Source: Superficieibacter sp. 1612_C1 (lineage in GTDB: Bacteria; Pseudomonadota; Gammaproteobacteria; Enterobacterales; Enterobacteriaceae). Taken from it: 64,000 nt of DNA. The notes under the pieces are model-generated. The model was not told the DNA's origin and did no database searches. It was given only the letters and a program-made list of their open reading frames with translations. Of this stretch, positions 60,613 through 64,000 are shown piece after piece. Position 1 is the first letter of the stretch, and every line of letters starts with the position of its first letter. The stretch is taken from NCBI RefSeq assembly GCF_015234305.1, contig NZ_JADGMI010000006.1, positions 1-64,000 on the forward strand, given 5' to 3'. A program made the translations under genes and the position numbers.

Positions 60613-61839
60613 ATGAAAAAACTTTTATTATCAGCGTCTGTTTCAGCGCTGCTGGCTGGCCTCGCAGGAATGCCTGCGCATGCCGATGAAGAGGTAAACG
60701 CCTGGCGGCTATTCGTTGCCGATCACGATAAGCCGGTAGTGACGGTCATTGACGCGCTGAACAGCAGTAAAATGGCCACCTTCCCGGTTAAAGGACCGGC
60801 AAATTTAGCCCGCAGCGAAAGCGGCGCAACCGTATTTGCTATCCAGGGCAGCGCGGGCGAAGTCTCCGTGATATCGTCCGGCATTGCGTTTCACGATCAT
60901 GGCGACCATGCGGATATTGATGTTGATCCTCCGCGGCTGCTGGACCTGACCTTAACCGGTAAAAAGCCGGGCCATTTTGTTGAGCGTCAGGGGAAAGTCG
61001 CCCAGTGGTTTGACGGTGAAGACAACGCGGAAATCTTAAGTGAAAAAGCCGTGCTGGCCGGTAAGAAAGAGATTGCCCGGGTTAACGTTGTTGCGCCTCA
61101 TCATGGCGTCGCGGTGCCTTACGATCGCTACGCGGTCGTCTCCATCCCCAATCCTGAAGATGCCTCAAAACGGCCGATTGGCGCGCGTGTCGTCGGTCTT
61201 GACGGGAAAAAAGTGGGTGAGGATGCGCCGTGCCCGGGCCTGCACGGCTCAGCCGGTTCGGGCGATATTTTTGCCCTCTCCTGTGAAACGGGACTTCTGC
61301 TGATTTCCCAGAAAGGCGATACGCCGGTCATTAAACATCTTCCTTATGCTGCTTCCCTCCCGGAAGGCAGCACCTCAACATTGATTGGCGGCAAAGGGCT
61401 TCAGTATTTTATCGGTAATTACGGGCCGGACCGTATTATCCTGGTCGACCCGACCGAAACCGATAGCTTCCGTCTGATACAGCTGCCCACCCGCCGGGTT
61501 CATTTTGTCGTTGACCCGGTACGTTCGAAATTTGCTTACGTCTTTACCGAGGATGGAAAACTGCACCAGATTGACGTCTTAAAAGGCGAGATTAGCAAGT
61601 CAGTTACGTTAACCGAACCGTACTCGATGGACGGTCACTGGAACGATCCGCGCCCGCGTATTGCCGTTGCGGACAAACAGATTTTCGTCACCGACCCGCT
61701 GAAAAGCAAAATAGACGTGGTGGACGCCGACAGCTTTAAAAAGACGGGCGAAATTAACGTTGCCGGTCAGCCGTTTAATATCGTTGCCGTCGGCGGCTCC
61801 GGCATGGTCCACGGCCATAGCCACGACCATCACGATTAA
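60613..61839 (+). CDS. aztD: AztD, periplasmic zinc metallochaperone
   Basis: 408-residue secreted beta-propeller (signal peptide to AHA, about 24). AztD hands zinc directly to AztC in the systems studied (Paracoccus, and as I recall Citrobacter koseri). His-rich sites are seen at 94-105 (HDHGDHADIDVD) and at the C terminus (HGHSHDHHD). It closes the aztABCD operon, 36 bp after aztC. Confidence 0.92.
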   Translation: MKKLLLSASVSALLAGLAGMPAHADEEVNAWRLFVADHDKPVVTVIDALNSSKMATFPVKGPANLARSESGATVFAIQGSAGEVSVISSGIAFHDHGDHADIDVDPPRLLDLTLTGKKPGHFVERQGKVAQWFDGEDNAEILSEKAVLAGKKEIARVNVVAPHHGVAVPYDRYAVVSIPNPEDASKRPIGARVVGLDGKKVGEDAPCPGLHGSAGSGDIFALSCETGLLLISQKGDTPVIKHLPYAASLPEGSTSTLIGGKGLQYFIGNYGPDRIILVDPTETDSFRLIQLPTRRVHFVVDPVRSKFAYVFTEDGKLHQIDVLKGEISKSVTLTEPYSMDGHWNDPRPRIAVADKQIFVTDPLKSKIDVVDADSFKKTGEINVAGQPFNIVAVGGSGMVHGHSHDHHD

Positions 61840-61862
61840 CAGGAAAAATAATTTTATCTTCT

Positions 61863-61895
61863 CAGGCCTGAGCTTCCCGCAGGCCTGCTTCTTTT
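61863..61895 (+). terminator. Terminator of aztABCD
   Basis: CAGGCCTG at 61863-61870 and again at 61880-61887 (self-complementary 8-mers) followed by CTTCTTTTT. Confidence 0.65.
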
Positions 61896-61942
61896 TACTT
61901 TGCTGATATTCGCTTTTCAATTTGCCACTGGAATTGTTTTTA

Positions 61943-62659
61943 ATGAAAACTAACCTGATAACACTCTTGCTCACTACGCTTTTAAGTACCCATGCGTTCG
62001 CCTTCAGCATTGATTATCGTCACGAAGTACAGGATCGGGCTGAAAACACGCATAAAGACCGGCTATTACTTTCTCACCGTTTTGCTAATGGATTTGGGCT
62101 CTCATCGGAGGTGAAATGGAAAACCGGCGATAGCGACGCTGATAATAATAAAATCTATCATGAAAATACCAGCGACGGTTTTGAGGTTACGCCCAGCTAC
62201 CTCTATGGCTTTAACAAGATCTATTCTCTCGAAGGGGGGCTGAATATTGTTTCCGACAGCGGTTACACAAACTATCGCCCCTATATTAAAAGCATTATCA
62301 ATATTACAGAAGATGTAAACTGGTCGTTGCGTTATCGCCCGTTTTATAAACGCTATAGCGCAAACAGGAATACAGAAAAAGAGACCTCGGAGAACGGCGT
62401 GACCATTACCTCCGTACTGGGGTATCGCTTCCTGAGCCAGTGGGGTCTGGATTACGAACTGGAATACCATAAAACCAACACCGCCTTCTTTGCGCCGGTC
62501 GCTAATAATAAAAGCTACCAATGGACGCACGATCTTAAACTGGCATATTCGGTTGATAAAAACTGGAAGCCTTATGTCGCCATCGGTAACGTCTCCGGCA
62601 GTAAATACACTGATGAACGCCAGACGCGCTATCGCGTTGGGGTCACGTATAACTTTTAA
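61943..62659 (+). CDS. KdgM/NanC-family oligosaccharide porin
   Basis: 238-residue outer-membrane barrel: signal peptide MKTNLITLLLTTLLSTHAFA, mature start FSIDYRHE, terminal YNF. KdgM/NanC porins pass acidic oligosaccharides such as oligogalacturonate or sialic acid; the substrate here is unknown. The start is the ATG; an in-frame TTG upstream is rejected. It may be read with azt by leak-through, but a terminator intervenes. Confidence 0.88.
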   Translation: MKTNLITLLLTTLLSTHAFAFSIDYRHEVQDRAENTHKDRLLLSHRFANGFGLSSEVKWKTGDSDADNNKIYHENTSDGFEVTPSYLYGFNKIYSLEGGLNIVSDSGYTNYRPYIKSIINITEDVNWSLRYRPFYKRYSANRNTEKETSENGVTITSVLGYRFLSQWGLDYELEYHKTNTAFFAPVANNKSYQWTHDLKLAYSVDKNWKPYVAIGNVSGSKYTDERQTRYRVGVTYNF

Positions 62660-62666
62660 GGCGTAA

Positions 62667-62686
62667 CGGGCGGCTGACGCCGCCCG
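62667..62686. terminator. Hairpin between the porin and the oxidoreductase
   Basis: CGGGCGGC/GCCGCCCG stem, loop TGAC, between convergent genes; no T-run. Confidence 0.55.
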
Positions 62687-62688
62687 GA

Positions 62689-63873
62689 TTATTGCGCAGC
62701 CGGATAATGAAGCGTGGCGAACGCCGGAAACTGTTCCGCCGTTTTTCCCAGCAGTCGCTGTGGCGAAAAGTCGCTCAGCAACGGGGAGCGCGCACCCTGG
62801 ATAATTTCGTCAGCGCACAGGCGGCCCAGCAGGGGTGCAAGTGTCATTCCGCTGTGGGTCACCATTAAATAAACGCGGCGCAGAGAAGAGATATAGCCCA
62901 GCCCCGGCAAGCCGTCAGCCGGCCGGGAGCGTTGCCCGACGGCAATATTGTCGATACGGGCCGATGCCATGTTGTCAAACAAACGCCGGAGCCGCCTGAG
63001 CATTTCTTCCCCGATAAATCCGTCAACCGCCGCCGGGCTGGCGGGGTTAGCATAATCATCCAGATCAGGTGCCTGAAGCAGCAGCCGCCCGCCGCCTTCA
63101 GGCCGAACATTAAGATCGGGAGTGATCAAGTTCGACTGGAGCTGAGTTAATACCGGCTGAGTAGTGGCAAGAAACCCGCAGGCGATTTTATTCGGCTGGT
63201 TTGCATCTATCATCGCCAGCGGTTGACCCAGTCTGGCGACCAGCTCTGGCGACCAGCGCCCCGTTGCGATGACGACGCTGTCGCCCTTCCATACATTGCC
63301 GTCCGCCAGCCTTAACGTTGCCCCCGCGCTATTTTCCCCCACGTCTGTAACGTCGCTGTCGGTTTGCAGAGTGACCTTATGGGCACGCAGTTCTGCAACC
63401 AGTCCCGCCATAAATACGCACGGCACTAATAAACATTCATGAGGGAAGTACCACATATTGCCGGCATCGGCAGCAATACGAATTTCAGGCACGGCGCGTT
63501 TTAGCGCTTCCGCCGTAAGCGACTGTACCGGATAGCTCAGCGCCATCAATTTGTTAACCCGGGCATTCAGCCTCTCTTCCGCTGCCGTTCCGCTCGCCCA
63601 TTCGAAAGTGCCCGTTTGTAATAGCCAGCGTCCCTGAGCGGTATTTTCCTGCTGAAGACGCACGTGTTCATCAATCGCCAGCGCATTCAGGCGATGATAG
63701 CTTTGCGGATTTTTACCGTTAGCGTTAATCCAGGCGAAGGTCGTGCTGCTTGTCCCGGCACCTGGCTGGCTGCGCTCAAAAACCGTGACGTTCGCTCCCT
63801 GCCGGGCAAGCGAGCGGGCGACGGAAAGCCCCAGCACGCCAGCGCCGATCACGGCGATATTTTTTACGGTCAT
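62689..63873 (-). CDS. FAD-dependent oxidoreductase, DadA/D-amino-acid dehydrogenase-like
   Basis: 394-residue DAO-family flavoprotein. The N terminus has the FAD motif GAGVLG (10-15) and Glu34 at the end of the second strand; a second FAD-binding segment is VVIATGRWSPELV. Family members oxidise D- or N-substituted amino acids; the substrate is not clear. A second gene lies 20 bp upstream on the same strand, probably its operon partner. Confidence 0.87.
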   Translation of the reverse strand: MTVKNIAVIGAGVLGLSVARSLARQGANVTVFERSQPGAGTSSTTFAWINANGKNPQSYHRLNALAIDEHVRLQQENTAQGRWLLQTGTFEWASGTAAEERLNARVNKLMALSYPVQSLTAEALKRAVPEIRIAADAGNMWYFPHECLLVPCVFMAGLVAELRAHKVTLQTDSDVTDVGENSAGATLRLADGNVWKGDSVVIATGRWSPELVARLGQPLAMIDANQPNKIACGFLATTQPVLTQLQSNLITPDLNVRPEGGGRLLLQAPDLDDYANPASPAAVDGFIGEEMLRRLRRLFDNMASARIDNIAVGQRSRPADGLPGLGYISSLRRVYLMVTHSGMTLAPLLGRLCADEIIQGARSPLLSDFSPQRLLGKTAEQFPAFATLHYPAAQ

Positions 63874-63892
63874 TACCCCTCCCGTAAGGATA

Positions 63893-64000
63893 TCAGCGTT
63901 CCGCCTCGGGGCGCGTTTCGGACGCGTCGCTCAGCTCATTCAACACAATCTGCTTCGTGCTGGCGGTTTCCAGCTTATCGCCATAGTCAGCCGACAAATC
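63893..64000 (-). CDS. C-terminal end of a gene cut by the window edge
   Basis: An open frame enters from the right edge and ends at TGA (63893-63895), giving 35 residues ending LNELSDASETRPEAER. Too short to name. The 20-bp spacing to the FAD oxidoreductase gene suggests an operon. Confidence 0.6.
   Translation of the reverse strand, partial: DLSADYGDKLETASTKQIVLNELSDASETRPEAER

Overview
This window is an enterobacterial chromosome segment. The gene order clpB-pgeF-rluD / bamD / raiA / pheL-pheA / tyrA-aroF / rplS-trmD-rimM-rpsP / ffh / ypjD-corB / grpE / nadK-recN / bamE / rnfH-ratA / smpB-ssrA is the E. coli/Salmonella backbone, and the proteins match the E. coli orthologues closely as I remember them. 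A bapABCD-type adhesin locus after ssrA, as in Salmonella, plus an aztABCD zinc cluster, which I recall from Citrobacter koseri, make a Citrobacter-like genome the best guess. That is inference; no 16S sequence is inside the window.

Layout. Positions 1-330 hold the promoters and leader of an rRNA operon that reads out of the left edge. From 433 to 24767 is conserved core: protein quality control (ClpB, GrpE, SmpB/tmRNA), the phenylalanine and tyrosine branch of aromatic biosynthesis, ribosome and SRP genes, outer-membrane assembly (BamD, BamE), NadK and RecN. Regulatory sites are readable: sigma-32 promoters for clpB and grpE, a CRP site at raiA, the pheA attenuator, TyrR boxes at aroF and two LexA boxes at recN. 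Accessory insertions here are a regucalcin-like gene between pheA and tyrA, and a DUF2946/PepSY pair between aroF and rplS.

From 24789 to 28717 lies a small island at the 3' end of ssrA, bounded by a perfect 40-bp direct repeat. It holds a decayed P4-type integrase, a decayed P4-type primase/helicase and one intact AT-rich 606-codon gene. That protein carries a nuclease-like motif near its C terminus and is the best candidate in the window for an undescribed, probably anti-phage, function.

From 29889 to 54421 is a type I secretion locus. It has a 6567-residue BapA-like adhesin with 56 Ig-like repeats in a hierarchical order, then a TolC-type outer-membrane protein, an ABC exporter and an HlyD/LapC-type adaptor. 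A roughly 1.2-kb AT-rich region precedes it, with an ops-like (RfaH) element in the probable leader.

From 54497 to the end are an Ail/OmpX-type barrel, a small lipoprotein, a Tat-exported PhoX phosphatase, the aztABCD zinc uptake operon behind a strong Zur box, a KdgM/NanC-type porin, a DadA-like FAD oxidoreductase and the C-terminal end of one further gene.
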